Part shown: positions 43,587 through 52,907 of the stretch, in pieces
Position numbering within the stretch: the first letter of the stretch is position 1
Layout: each line of letters starts with the position of its first letter
Source of the DNA: Bacillus benzoevorans
GTDB taxonomy: Bacteria; Bacillota; Bacilli; Bacillales; Cytobacillaceae
Assembly (NCBI RefSeq): GCF_014207535.1
Contig: NZ_JACHGK010000008.1
Coordinates: 124,001-188,000, forward strand
Reading direction: 5' to 3'
Length of the DNA: 64,000 nt
Made by a program: the position numbers and the translations under genes
Notes under the pieces: generated by a model
What the model was told of the DNA's origin: nothing
Database searches by the model: none
The model's input: only the letters and a program-made list of their open reading frames with translations

Positions 43587-45728
43587 TTGCAGCACCATTT
43601 ATTGAAAATAAGAAGCCTTCTGGGAATGACCTTTTTTCGGGTTGCTCTGTTTTTTATACTGGGAGTAGTTCTCTTTATCACGATGTATCAGAATGTGAAG
43701 CCGGAGAAGCTGGATTTAAACCTATTCTCTGTGGCCGAGCAGACGATCCGCTCACCGATTACGATTGAAGATAAAGTAAGTACGGCTGAAAAAAAGAAAG
43801 AAGCCGAGAATCAAGTAAAAGATGTTTATATATTAAATAAGGATATAACGCAAAACCGGATTGATTTAATCACTTCGATCTATAATTCTGCAAAAGAGGT
43901 TAACAGCGATTTTGCGAAAAAAGAGGACAAGGAAGGACTAAGCTTAGCGGAATTAGAGGCAGAAAAGCTGAATAATTTCAAAGGCAAATTATCGGAAACT
44001 GTAGCGAAGGATCTGTCTGATTCGTCATTAAAAACCTTGCTTTCAACGGCAAATGATGAATTGACGATTGCCCGCGATCTTTCGGTTACCGCGATTAATA
44101 AAGTCATGAGCCGCCGTATCCCTGCGCGCAGTGTGGAAAATGCTAAAAAAGAAGTGGAGGAGGAACTGCGTTTTACCTCTTTAGGGACAGGGTTGAAGAA
44201 TTCCACGATTGAACTGGGGAGATATGCCATTATTCAAAATGAATTCTATGATCCACAGGCAACAAAGGAGCTGAGGAATCAAGCCGTAGAAGCAGTCGAT
44301 CCGGTTAAAATTCTTCAGGGGCAGATTATCGTGGAAGAAAATCAATTAATTGACCGGGATATATTCCGCCAGCTGGAGCTCGTCGGGTTGCTGGATAATA
44401 AGCACTCGCTTCAGCCGTTCGCCGGGCTGCTGATTTTTATTTCCCTTTTTATCACTGCATTGTATTATTATTTTAATCATTTAGATGTCAAAAATGAAAC
44501 AAAACACAGCTATATGATGCAGTTCAGCCTGATTTTTCTTCTCTCCATTGTCTTAATGAAAATGATTAGCTTTTTTCCAATGTACACGGATTCGGAAATT
44601 GCCTTTGTTTTTCCGGCAGCAGTGGGAGCCATGCTGCTTAAAATATTAATCGATGAAAAAATAGCAGTCCTATATACTTCTATTATGGCTGTGTGCGGCA
44701 GTATTATGTTTAATGAAGGTGTTTCAGGCTCACTCCATATGACTATTGCGATTTATATCCTCTGCAGTGGTTATGCCTCGATTATGTTTTTAAGCAAACA
44801 TAATCATCGGGCCAAAATACTACGGGCCGGTCTGTTTGTTTCCATTGTCAATGTGCTGGTTATATTCTCGATCCTTTTCTTGCGTAACAGTCAGTATTCC
44901 GTAGAAGAGTATGCGGTCTTAGTCTTGCTTGCTTTGACGTCAGGGGTGTTATCAGCTGTCCTAACGATTGGACTCTTGCCATTCTTTGAGGCGGGATTTG
45001 GCCTATTGTCAACGATGAAGCTGATTGAACTTTCTAATCCGAATCATCCCCTCTTACGGAAGATTTTAACAGAGGCACCGGGAACGTATCATCATAGCAT
45101 TATGGTCGCAAACCTGGCTGAAAGTGCTTGTGAGGCAATTGGCGCCAATGGTCTTTTGGCAAGAGTCGGCTGTTATTATCATGATATTGGAAAGACAAAA
45201 CGACCGCAGTTTTTTATTGAGAATCAAATGAATATCGAAAACCCGCATGATCACTTAAAGCCGGAGACGAGCAAAGATGTTATTATGGATCATGTAAAGG
45301 ATGGTGTAGAGTTGTTAAAGAAACACCGTTTTCCAAAGGAAATTATCGATATTACGGAACAGCATCATGGAACAACACTGCTGCAGTTTTTTTATCATAA
45401 GGTAATGCAAAGCGGTGTGGAGGTCACAGAGGAAGAATTTCGCTATCCCGGACCGAAAGCACGGACAAAGGAAACGGCAATTGTTGGTATTTCGGACAGT
45501 GTGGAAGCAGCTGTACGGTCGATGGGTCAGCCGACTCCAGAGCAGATCGAAGGACTGGTACGAAATATTATCGCTTCCAGGTTACAGGATAATCAATTTA
45601 GTGAATGCGATATTACGATTAAGGAATTGGATATGGTCGCCGATACATTATGTGAAACGCTGAATGGGATATTCCACTCAAGAATCAAATATCCTGAATT
45701 GAAGGAACAGAAGGTGAAGCATGCATGA
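43587..45728 (+). CDS. pgpH: Cyclic-di-AMP phosphodiesterase PgpH (7TMR-HD)
   Basis: Degrades c-di-AMP. 713 residues: an N-terminal helix, an extracellular domain (about 45-275), seven membrane helices (about 280-470) and a cytoplasmic HD domain (about 490-700) with HHSIMVANLAE, YYHDIGK and EQHHGTTLL holding the metal ligands. TTG 43587 follows AAAGGTGGT. It overlaps ybeY by four bases. Confidence 0.94.
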   Translation: MQHHLLKIRSLLGMTFFRVALFFILGVVLFITMYQNVKPEKLDLNLFSVAEQTIRSPITIEDKVSTAEKKKEAENQVKDVYILNKDITQNRIDLITSIYNSAKEVNSDFAKKEDKEGLSLAELEAEKLNNFKGKLSETVAKDLSDSSLKTLLSTANDELTIARDLSVTAINKVMSRRIPARSVENAKKEVEEELRFTSLGTGLKNSTIELGRYAIIQNEFYDPQATKELRNQAVEAVDPVKILQGQIIVEENQLIDRDIFRQLELVGLLDNKHSLQPFAGLLIFISLFITALYYYFNHLDVKNETKHSYMMQFSLIFLLSIVLMKMISFFPMYTDSEIAFVFPAAVGAMLLKILIDEKIAVLYTSIMAVCGSIMFNEGVSGSLHMTIAIYILCSGYASIMFLSKHNHRAKILRAGLFVSIVNVLVIFSILFLRNSQYSVEEYAVLVLLALTSGVLSAVLTIGLLPFFEAGFGLLSTMKLIELSNPNHPLLRKILTEAPGTYHHSIMVANLAESACEAIGANGLLARVGCYYHDIGKTKRPQFFIENQMNIENPHDHLKPETSKDVIMDHVKDGVELLKKHRFPKEIIDITEQHHGTTLLQFFYHKVMQSGVEVTEEEFRYPGPKARTKETAIVGISDSVEAAVRSMGQPTPEQIEGLVRNIIASRLQDNQFSECDITIKELDMVADTLCETLNGIFHSRIKYPELKEQKVKHA

Positions 45729-46195
45729 GTTTAAATCTTGATTTTATGGACGAAACCGAAACGCTTAAGGACGAGGATTTTGCTATGCTCGAGCGTTTGT
45801 TAGATTTCGCTGCGGGTAAAGAAAAAGTGGAGGATGGCAGTGAATTATCGGTTACATTTGTGACTAATGAGCGCATCCGGGAAATAAACCGCGAGTACCG
45901 TGATAAAGACCAGCCAACAGATGTTATCTCATTCGCTATGGAAGAGCTTGGTGAAGGGGAAATCCCGCTAATCGGAGCTGATATGCCAAGGGTATTGGGA
46001 GATATTATTATTTCTGTTGTCAAAACAAAAGAACAAGCGGCAGAATATGGCCATACATTCAGCCGTGAGCTTGGATTTTTAGCCGTACACGGATTTCTTC
46101 ATCTGCTCGGCTATGATCATGAAGAAGAGGAAGACGAGAAAAAGATGTTTGTTAGACAAAAGGAACTTTTAGATGAGTTCGGACTGCAAAGGTAG
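45725..46195 (+). CDS. ybeY: Endoribonuclease YbeY
   Basis: Zinc enzyme for 16S rRNA 3'-end maturation and ribosome quality control. The motif HGFLHLLGYDH gives the three zinc histidines. 156 residues. ATG 45725 overlaps pgpH; the last 23 bases overlap dgkA, suggesting coupled translation. Confidence 0.96.
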   Translation: MSLNLDFMDETETLKDEDFAMLERLLDFAAGKEKVEDGSELSVTFVTNERIREINREYRDKDQPTDVISFAMEELGEGEIPLIGADMPRVLGDIIISVVKTKEQAAEYGHTFSRELGFLAVHGFLHLLGYDHEEEEDEKKMFVRQKELLDEFGLQR

Positions 46196-46559
46196 GAAAA
46201 AGGGCACTCTTCTTCATTCATTTTCATTCGCATTTTCAGGTATTTTCCATACGATTCGTCATGAGCGAAACATGAGGATTCATTGTACGGCAGCGGGACT
46301 TGTTATCCTGTTCGGTTTATACTTTCAGCTGTCTGCAAGCGAATGGATTTTTATCCTTTTAGCGATTGGCGGTATGTTCTCACTTGAGCTGGTTAATACA
46401 GCCATTGAACGTACCGTCGATCTTGTAACAGAGGAGTTTCACCCATTGGCAAAGCAGGCCAAGGATATTGCAGCAGGGGCTGTGCTTGTGTATGCCATCC
46501 TGTCGGTGATCATTGGGTGTATCATCTTCCTGCCCAAAATAGTGAAAAACGTGCTGTAA
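46173..46559 (+). CDS. dgkA: Undecaprenol kinase / diacylglycerol kinase DgkA
   Basis: Small integral membrane kinase of 128 residues with three membrane helices (about 40-55, 58-76, 103-125). The signature FSLELVNTAIERTVDL is complete. ATG 46173 lies inside ybeY. In B. subtilis cdd comes next; here it is missing and a terminator follows. Confidence 0.94.
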   Translation: MSSDCKGRKKGTLLHSFSFAFSGIFHTIRHERNMRIHCTAAGLVILFGLYFQLSASEWIFILLAIGGMFSLELVNTAIERTVDLVTEEFHPLAKQAKDIAAGAVLVYAILSVIIGCIIFLPKIVKNVL

Positions 46560-46592
46560 TGCTAGAATTTTCGTTACAGCACGTTTTATTTT
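46548..46592 (+). terminator. Terminator of the pgpH-ybeY-dgkA operon
   Basis: Perfect twelve-base-pair stem AACGTGCTGTAA/TTACAGCACGTT, with the dgkA stop codon in the 5' arm, and a long T-run. Confidence 0.92.
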
Positions 46593-46732
46593 TTTGTTTA
46601 AAATGGAAACTTAAATTGTTGGAAAATTCCAAACAATTATAGTGAATTTCCTGCAGACAGTGAAATAATAAATAAAATAGGGTAAAATAAAAAGAAAGAA
46701 TAATTAAGGGATCATTTACATCGGAGGCCATA

Positions 46733-47653
46733 ATGAATAGTGAAGCAAACGAACAAGAATATAAATCAGGGTTTATCTCGATAATCGGAAGACCAAATGT
46801 AGGAAAATCCACCTTTATTAACCGGGTGATCGGCCAAAAAATTGCGATTATGAGTGATAAACCGCAAACGACAAGGAATAAGGTGCAGGGTGTTTTAACA
46901 ACCAATAATGCTCAGTTTATTTTTATTGATACACCTGGTATTCATAAACCAAAGCATAAATTAGGCGATTTTATGATGAAGGTGGCACAAAATACTTTGA
47001 AGGAAGTAGATGTCATCTTGTTTATGGTCAATGCAGAGGAAGGATATGGCCGCGGGGAGGAATTTATTTTAGAGAAATTCCAAAATATTAAAACGCCGAT
47101 CTTTTTAATCATAAATAAAATTGATCGGATTCATCCTGACGCACTGCTTTCTGTCATTGATTCCTATAAAGAAAAGTATGAATTTGCCGAAATTGTACCG
47201 ATTTCCGCTCTTGAGGGGAATAATGTCGACAATTTGCTGGATATTATTAAGAATTACCTTCCAGCGGGACCGCAGTACTATCCGGCGGATCAGGTAACGG
47301 ATCACCCGGAACGTTTTATCATAACGGAGTTGATTAGAGAGAAAGCATTACATTTAACAAGAGAAGAAGTGCCGCATTCTCTGGCGGTTGTCATGGATAA
47401 AATGGAACGGAAGAGCGATAAAGAAATGATTCATGTGATGGCGACAATCATAGTGGAAAGAGATTCGCAGAAAGGAATCATTATTGGGAAACAAGGCAAG
47501 ATGTTAAAAGAAATTGGGAAGCGAGCGCGGGTAGATATAGAAAATTTACTTGGTTCAAAGGTTTTCCTGGAATTATGGGTGAAGGTGCAAAAGGATTGGC
47601 GCAATAAAGCTTCGCAGCTGCGCGATTACGGGTTCCGCGAAGATGAATATTAA
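46733..47653 (+). CDS. era: GTPase Era
   Basis: Ribosome-assembly GTPase that binds the 3' end of 16S rRNA. G1 GRPNVGKST, G3 DTPGIH, G4 NKID, and a C-terminal KH domain with GIIIGKQGKMLKEIG. 306 residues; ATG 46733 after GGAGG. An imperfect palindrome (46614-46638) lies in the region before it. Confidence 0.97.
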   Translation: MNSEANEQEYKSGFISIIGRPNVGKSTFINRVIGQKIAIMSDKPQTTRNKVQGVLTTNNAQFIFIDTPGIHKPKHKLGDFMMKVAQNTLKEVDVILFMVNAEEGYGRGEEFILEKFQNIKTPIFLIINKIDRIHPDALLSVIDSYKEKYEFAEIVPISALEGNNVDNLLDIIKNYLPAGPQYYPADQVTDHPERFIITELIREKALHLTREEVPHSLAVVMDKMERKSDKEMIHVMATIIVERDSQKGIIIGKQGKMLKEIGKRARVDIENLLGSKVFLELWVKVQKDWRNKASQLRDYGFREDEY

Positions 47654-47803
47654 CTTGGTTAACTTTTAATGGGGGTTTGGTTTCATACTTGTTTTTTGAT
47701 TGACAATATTTTCGTCTCATGATCAATTGAATACTGGCAACTATAAGAAAAAGGATTTGGAACAACAAATAGCTAGTCCATAAATTGAAAGGTGGGGTTT
47801 TCA

Positions 47804-47947
47804 ATGTTAGATTTTACCTGGAAACTGTTTGTACAAACAGGTAATGTTGACACATATCTTCTTTTTAAGGAATTGGAAAAGGAGAATCAAGAAATACCCG
47901 AAAGTCAGGACAGTGAGCTAACAGAAATAGATTTTCCAATTCTGTAG
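47804..47947 (+). CDS. yqzL: YqzL family small protein
   Basis: 47-residue protein starting MLDFTWKLFVQTGNVDTYLL with an acidic C-terminus. The N-terminal half is typical of YqzL, which lies between era and recO in B. subtilis too. ATG 47804 follows AAAGGTGGGG. Function unknown. Below the usual ORF cut-off. Confidence 0.9.
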   Translation: MLDFTWKLFVQTGNVDTYLLFKELEKENQEIPESQDSELTEIDFPIL

Positions 47948-47982
47948 TGTAGGTTTGTCTCTTTTTACAGGGATGGTGTAAG

Positions 47983-48753
47983 ATGCTGCAAAAATGTGAA
48001 GGGATTGTCCTTCGAACAACGGACTATGGAGAAACCAATAAAATTATTACCTTGTTTACAAGGGAATGGGGAAAAATTGGGGTTATGGCGAGAGGCGCGA
48101 AAAAACCAAAAAGCAGGCTGGCGGCAATCACCCAGCCTTTTACATACGGCTATTTTTTAGTGCAGAAAGGCAGTGGGCTTGGAAGCCTGCAGCAGGGAGA
48201 AATGATCGCTTCCTGGCGTGGAATCAAAGAAGATATCTTCTTGACCGCTTATGCTAGTTTTATTGTCGAATTAACCGACAGGTGCGCGGAAGAAAAAAAG
48301 ACCAATCCCTATTTTTTTGAATTACTTTATCAAACCTTAAATTTTATTAATGAAGGCTATGACCCAGATATTATGAAAAATATATATGAGATGAAAATGC
48401 TTCCCACTTTGGGAATGTATCCGGTGCTGAATCAATGTGTCGTATGCGGTGCCACCGAAGGACAGTTTTCCTTTTCCGTTAAAGAGGGGGGGATCATCTG
48501 CCACCGCTGTCTCGATAAAGACCCATACCATCTCAAAGTTTCAGCAGCAGCGGTTAAGCTGCTGCGGATCTTTTATTACCTGGACTTAACCCGCCTCGGA
48601 AACATATCTGTCAAACCACAAACAAAAGCGGAATTAAAAAAGGTGATTGACAGCTATTATGAGGAGTATTCCGGTTTATTTCTAAAAACGAGGAAATTTC
48701 TTGAACAGCTTGAGAAACTTGGAAAAGTGGATCGATCCAATATTGACAATTGA
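47983..48753 (+). CDS. recO: DNA repair protein RecO
   Basis: Loads RecA with RecR and anneals strands in recombination repair. N-terminal OB fold (about 1-80), helical domain and a zinc finger formed by Cys152, Cys155, Cys173 and Cys176. 256 residues. ATG 47983. The glyQS promoter begins inside its last codons. Confidence 0.95.
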   Translation: MLQKCEGIVLRTTDYGETNKIITLFTREWGKIGVMARGAKKPKSRLAAITQPFTYGYFLVQKGSGLGSLQQGEMIASWRGIKEDIFLTAYASFIVELTDRCAEEKKTNPYFFELLYQTLNFINEGYDPDIMKNIYEMKMLPTLGMYPVLNQCVVCGATEGQFSFSVKEGGIICHRCLDKDPYHLKVSAAAVKLLRIFYYLDLTRLGNISVKPQTKAELKKVIDSYYEEYSGLFLKTRKFLEQLEKLGKVDRSNIDN

Positions 48754-48771
48754 TTTTGTTTTCGCTATGAT
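48743..48771 (+). promoter_or_regulatory. Sigma-A promoter of glyQS
   Basis: Perfect TTGACA (48743-48748), 17-base spacer, TATGAT (48766-48771). The -35 box is within the recO 3' end. Confidence 0.9.
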
Positions 48772-48778
48772 TCAACTA

Positions 48779-49016
48779 GAAATATCAAATGGATAAATTG
48801 CTGTGATGGAAAGGAGTACTTAGCTCCCTCTAGTAAAGCGAATTCGGGATAGTGTGAGCCGAATGTAGAGCGTTAAGGAAGGGCATTCCGGAGCAATACA
48901 AGTGTCATAAGGCACTACTTAAAAGCGGCCGGTAAAAGCACCGGCAAATAGGGTGGAACCGCGGGTAAAACTCTCGTCCCTATGCAGTCATGCATAGGAA
49001 CGGGAGTTTTTTGTTG
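48779..49016 (+). promoter_or_regulatory. Glycine T-box riboswitch of glyQS
   Basis: The conserved T-box AGGGTGGAACCGCGG is at 48950-48964. Its TGGA would pair with a tRNA ending in UCCA, fitting tRNA-Gly. A GGC glycine codon at 48882-48884 is the candidate specifier. A terminator hairpin with T-run ends the element (48968-49014). Uncharged tRNA-Gly should switch on glyQS. Confidence 0.93.
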
Positions 49017-49045
49017 CATTGAAAAAATTTTAAGGAGGTTTACCA

Positions 49046-49936
49046 ATGAATATTCAAAATATGATTTTAACGTTGCAAAAACATTGGTCGGAGCAAGGCT
49101 GTATTTTAATGCAGGCCTATGATACAGAAAAAGGTGCGGGAACGATGAGTCCATACACATTCCTGCGCGCTATCGGACCTGAGCCTTGGAATGTGGCTTA
49201 TGTTGAGCCGTCCCGCCGTCCTGCTGACGGTCGTTACGGAGAAAATCCAAATCGTCTGTATCAGCATCATCAATTTCAGGTTATTATGAAGCCATCGCCT
49301 GATAATATTCAAGAGCTTTATTTAGATTCTTTGAAGACTTTGGGAATTGACCCGCTGCAGCATGACATTCGCTTTGTAGAAGATAACTGGGAAAATCCTT
49401 CATTAGGTTGTGCCGGACTGGGCTGGGAAGTGTGGCTTGACGGAATGGAAATTACGCAATTTACCTATTTCCAACAGGTAGGAGGTCTTGAATGTAAGCC
49501 TGTTTCTGTTGAAATCACTTACGGAATTGAACGTCTCGCCTCTTATATACAGGACAAGGAAAATGTTTTTGACCTTGAATGGACAGAGGGATTCACGGTT
49601 CGCGATATATTCGGTCAGCCGGAATACGAGCATTCGAAATACACATTTGAAACATCTGATGTCGAGATGCTGTTTAATTTATTTAATATATATGAAAAAG
49701 AAGCCCATCGGCAAATGGATGAAGGTCTTGTCCATCCCGCATATGATTATGTTTTAAAATGTTCTCATACCTTTAACCTGCTTGATGCAAGAGGTGCTAT
49801 TTCAGTAACCGAAAGAACAGGCTATTTGGCCCGCTGCCGCAATTTGGCTCGTAAAGTTGCCAAGACTTTCTATGAGGAACGTGAAAAACTGGGCTTTCCT
49901 ATTTTAATGGCAAAGGAGGAAAACAGCCGTGGCTAA
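49046..49936 (+). CDS. glyQ: Glycyl-tRNA synthetase alpha subunit
   Basis: Catalytic class II subunit of the tetrameric bacterial glycyl-tRNA synthetase; 296 residues. Motif-rich stretch AYDTEKGAGTMSPYTFLRA and the VEPSRRPADGRYGENPNR segment are typical. ATG 49046 follows AAGGAGG. It overlaps glyS by eight bases. Confidence 0.97.
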   Translation: MNIQNMILTLQKHWSEQGCILMQAYDTEKGAGTMSPYTFLRAIGPEPWNVAYVEPSRRPADGRYGENPNRLYQHHQFQVIMKPSPDNIQELYLDSLKTLGIDPLQHDIRFVEDNWENPSLGCAGLGWEVWLDGMEITQFTYFQQVGGLECKPVSVEITYGIERLASYIQDKENVFDLEWTEGFTVRDIFGQPEYEHSKYTFETSDVEMLFNLFNIYEKEAHRQMDEGLVHPAYDYVLKCSHTFNLLDARGAISVTERTGYLARCRNLARKVAKTFYEEREKLGFPILMAKEENSRG

Positions 49937-52001
49937 GAAAGATATTTTATTAGAAATTGGCTTAGAAGAAATGCCGGCACGTGTTGTGACAGACTCGATG
50001 AATCAGCTGGCTGAAAAGATGCGTAAATGGTTTGAAGAAAAGAAAATCGGCTATGAAAAGCTCCAGGCTTACTCAACACCGCGCCGTTTATCGATTCTTG
50101 TGACAAAGGTTGATGCCACGCAGGAAGATATTCATGAGGAAGCAAAAGGACCGGCGAAAAAAATCGCCTTGACTGATTCCGGTGAATGGACAAAGGCCGC
50201 AATCGGCTTTTCCCGCGGACAGGGAATGACTGTTGACGATATTTATTTTAAAGAAATCAGCGGTGTGGAATATGCCCATGTGAATAAGTTTATCGAAGGA
50301 CAAGAAACAAGCACACTGCTTCCGGAACTGCAGGAATTGATAAAATCTCTGACATTCCCAAAAAACATGCGCTGGGCCGATCAGGAACTTCGCTACATTA
50401 GACCCATTAAATGGTTAGTGGCTCTATATGGACAGGAAATCATTCCTTTCTCCATTACAAATGTCGAAACAAGCAATTGGAGCATGGGACATCGTTTTCT
50501 GGGCGGTCGAGTAGAATTTACCAATCCGTCAGATTATGAAGAAGTATTGTTAAATGCGTTTGTGATTGCTGATCCGCAAAAAAGACAAGGGATGATTCTT
50601 GAGCAAATTAAAGTCCTTGAGAACGAAAATGGATGGGTGATCCCAGTAGACCAAGATTTGTTAGAAGAGGTTAATAACCTGGTCGAATATCCGACAGCTC
50701 TGTTTGGAAAATTTTCCGAAGCGTTTTTAGATCTGCCTGCGGAAGTGTTAATTACTTCGATGAAGGAGCATCAGCGCTATTTTCCAGTGAAAGCTGGGGA
50801 TGGGAAATTGCTTCCTTTCTTTGTCACAGTAAGAAATGGTAATCAAGAATATTTAGAAAATGTAGCCCGCGGAAATGAAAAGGTGCTGCACGCGCGTCTT
50901 TCAGATGCTGACTTCTTTTACCGTGAAGATCAAAAAGCAGAGATTGGTCAAGCCTTAGAAAAGCTGAAAAAGATCGTTTATCATGAAGAGATCGGTACAT
51001 TGGCGCAAAAAGTGACAAGGGTGCGCCGCTTGACGAATTGGCTGACCGGACAACTTCAATTTACTGAGGAGCAGCAAAAGAATGCTGACAGAGCAGCGGA
51101 AATCTGCAAATTTGATTTAGTATCCAATATGGTATATGAATTCCCTGAACTGCAAGGCTTTATGGGAGAAAAGTACGCTCTGCAAAAAGGAGAAAATGAG
51201 GCAGTAGCGAAGGCTGTGAACGAACATTATATGCCGCGCAATGCCGATGATGTTCCGCCTGCAAGTAGTGTGGGCGCTGCGCTTTCCATTGCTGAAAAAA
51301 TCGATACGATTGCTTCCTTCTTTGCCATTGGGATGATTCCGAGCGGTTCACAGGACCCGTATGCATTAAGACGCCAGGCTACAGGAGTTGTACAGACGCT
51401 TAACAGCAAGGGATGGGATATTACGCTGGAGGAAATCTTTGAACATGCCGTAAGCGAACTGAAAGCTGATGGCATCGGCACGGAAAAATTGGCAGAAGTT
51501 CCTGCTGAGTTGGCTGCTTTCTTCAAGCTTCGTCTAAAGCATCTGCTTCAGGAGGAAGGGATTCGTTATGATTTAATTGATGCTGTACTAGCTGGTGAAA
51601 TTGGAAATACTGCGAAGCTCGTGGCAAAAGCTGCTGTGCTTGAAGCCACAAGAACGAATGCTGACTTTAAAGAAAATATAGAAGCATTGAGCAGGGTATT
51701 AAATATTTCCAGCAAGGCAGAGCAAGCTGGCGAAATTCAAGAATCCTTATTTGAAAATGAGTCTGAAAAGCATTTGTATGAGCAATATCTGGCTGTTAAA
51801 GCAGCGCTGAAAGATACAGCAGCGGAAGAAGATTATTTTGCTCTGCTTATTTCCTTGAAACCAGCGATCAACGAATATTTTGACCATACGATGGTTATGG
51901 CGGATGATCTGGCGAAGAAACAAAATCGTTTAAATCAAATGGCGGCCATTGCGCAATTAATTAAGAAGTTTGCCAATGTAAATGAAATTATTGTGAAGTA
52001 G
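49929..52001 (+). CDS. glyS: Glycyl-tRNA synthetase beta subunit
   Basis: tRNA-binding subunit, 690 residues: HD-like and anticodon-binding domains. Starts MAKKDILLEIGLEEMPARVV from GTG 49929, overlapping glyQ. SGSQDPYALRRQATGV near residue 475 is a family landmark. Complete, no anomalies. Confidence 0.97.
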   Translation: MAKKDILLEIGLEEMPARVVTDSMNQLAEKMRKWFEEKKIGYEKLQAYSTPRRLSILVTKVDATQEDIHEEAKGPAKKIALTDSGEWTKAAIGFSRGQGMTVDDIYFKEISGVEYAHVNKFIEGQETSTLLPELQELIKSLTFPKNMRWADQELRYIRPIKWLVALYGQEIIPFSITNVETSNWSMGHRFLGGRVEFTNPSDYEEVLLNAFVIADPQKRQGMILEQIKVLENENGWVIPVDQDLLEEVNNLVEYPTALFGKFSEAFLDLPAEVLITSMKEHQRYFPVKAGDGKLLPFFVTVRNGNQEYLENVARGNEKVLHARLSDADFFYREDQKAEIGQALEKLKKIVYHEEIGTLAQKVTRVRRLTNWLTGQLQFTEEQQKNADRAAEICKFDLVSNMVYEFPELQGFMGEKYALQKGENEAVAKAVNEHYMPRNADDVPPASSVGAALSIAEKIDTIASFFAIGMIPSGSQDPYALRRQATGVVQTLNSKGWDITLEEIFEHAVSELKADGIGTEKLAEVPAELAAFFKLRLKHLLQEEGIRYDLIDAVLAGEIGNTAKLVAKAAVLEATRTNADFKENIEALSRVLNISSKAEQAGEIQESLFENESEKHLYEQYLAVKAALKDTAAEEDYFALLISLKPAINEYFDHTMVMADDLAKKQNRLNQMAAIAQLIKKFANVNEIIVK

Positions 52002-52038
52002 CATAATGCTTGAAAAATAATGAACGGATCGTTAAGAT

Positions 52039-52069
52039 AAAAAGAGCCTGACTTTCTGGGCTCTCTTTT
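52039..52069 (+). terminator. Terminator of glyQS
   Basis: AGAGCC/GGCTCT stem with extension and a CTTTT tail. Confidence 0.75.
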
Positions 52070-52239
52070 GTCTGAGCTTAATCATCTCATGCCGGGTTCC
52101 ATGGATTCTAAAAGGGGTATTCATGGGGAATGTAAAAGGTCTCTTATGTAGACTATCTTTTCATTTGTAAAATAAATAGTATATAATAATTACATAATAG
52201 TATAGCATTATTATGTATTATCAGGCATGTTAGGTGGTG

Positions 52240-52869
52240 TTGACAATCGAACTGAATAAACGTCAAGAACAAATTTTGGAAATCGTAAAGGAAAATGGTC
52301 CGATAACAGGTGAACACATAGCTGACCGGTTGAGTTTGACGAGAGCAACACTGAGACCCGATCTTGCCATTTTAACAATGGCTGGTTTTTTGGATGCAAG
52401 ACCTCGTGTGGGCTATTTTTATACAGGAAAAACTGGTGTACAACTGCTGACGGAAAACCTGCAAAAACTGCTTGTGAAGGATTATCAATCCATTCCGGTT
52501 GTTGTCAGCGAGAATATTTCTGTTTATGATGCCATTGTGACAATGTTTTTAGAAGATGTGGGTACTCTATTCATAGTGGATCAATCTTCATTACTCGTCG
52601 GTGTAGTATCACGCAAGGATTTATTGCGGGCGAGTATCGGCAAGCAGGAATTAAATGCATTGCCAGTCAATATTATTATGACCAGAATGCCGAATATTGC
52701 TATGTGCACCCGCGATGATTTACTAATTGATGTAGCAAAGAAATTGATTGAACGGCAGATTGACGCCATGCCTGTAGTGAAGGAGACCGATGCCGGTTTT
52801 GAGGTCATTGGCAGAGTGACAAAAACGAATATCGCCAAGGCATTGGTAGCACTTGCTGAGGATGCGTGA
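52240..52869 (+). CDS. ccpN: Transcriptional repressor CcpN (YqzB)
   Basis: In B. subtilis represses gluconeogenic genes in glucose. N-terminal winged helix (about 1-60, TRATLRPDLAILTMAGFLDARPR region) and two CBS domains (about 80-205) that sense nucleotides. Start codon is uncertain: TTG 52240 gives TIELNKRQEQIL like the family, while GTG 52234/52237 sit in the AGGTGG binding site. 209 residues. Followed by ppsR as in B. subtilis. Confidence 0.92.
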   Translation: MTIELNKRQEQILEIVKENGPITGEHIADRLSLTRATLRPDLAILTMAGFLDARPRVGYFYTGKTGVQLLTENLQKLLVKDYQSIPVVVSENISVYDAIVTMFLEDVGTLFIVDQSSLLVGVVSRKDLLRASIGKQELNALPVNIIMTRMPNIAMCTRDDLLIDVAKKLIERQIDAMPVVKETDAGFEVIGRVTKTNIAKALVALAEDA

Positions 52870-52907
52870 TGTAAACACTCAATTAATGAAATAAAGGGGG
52901 ATGTTAT

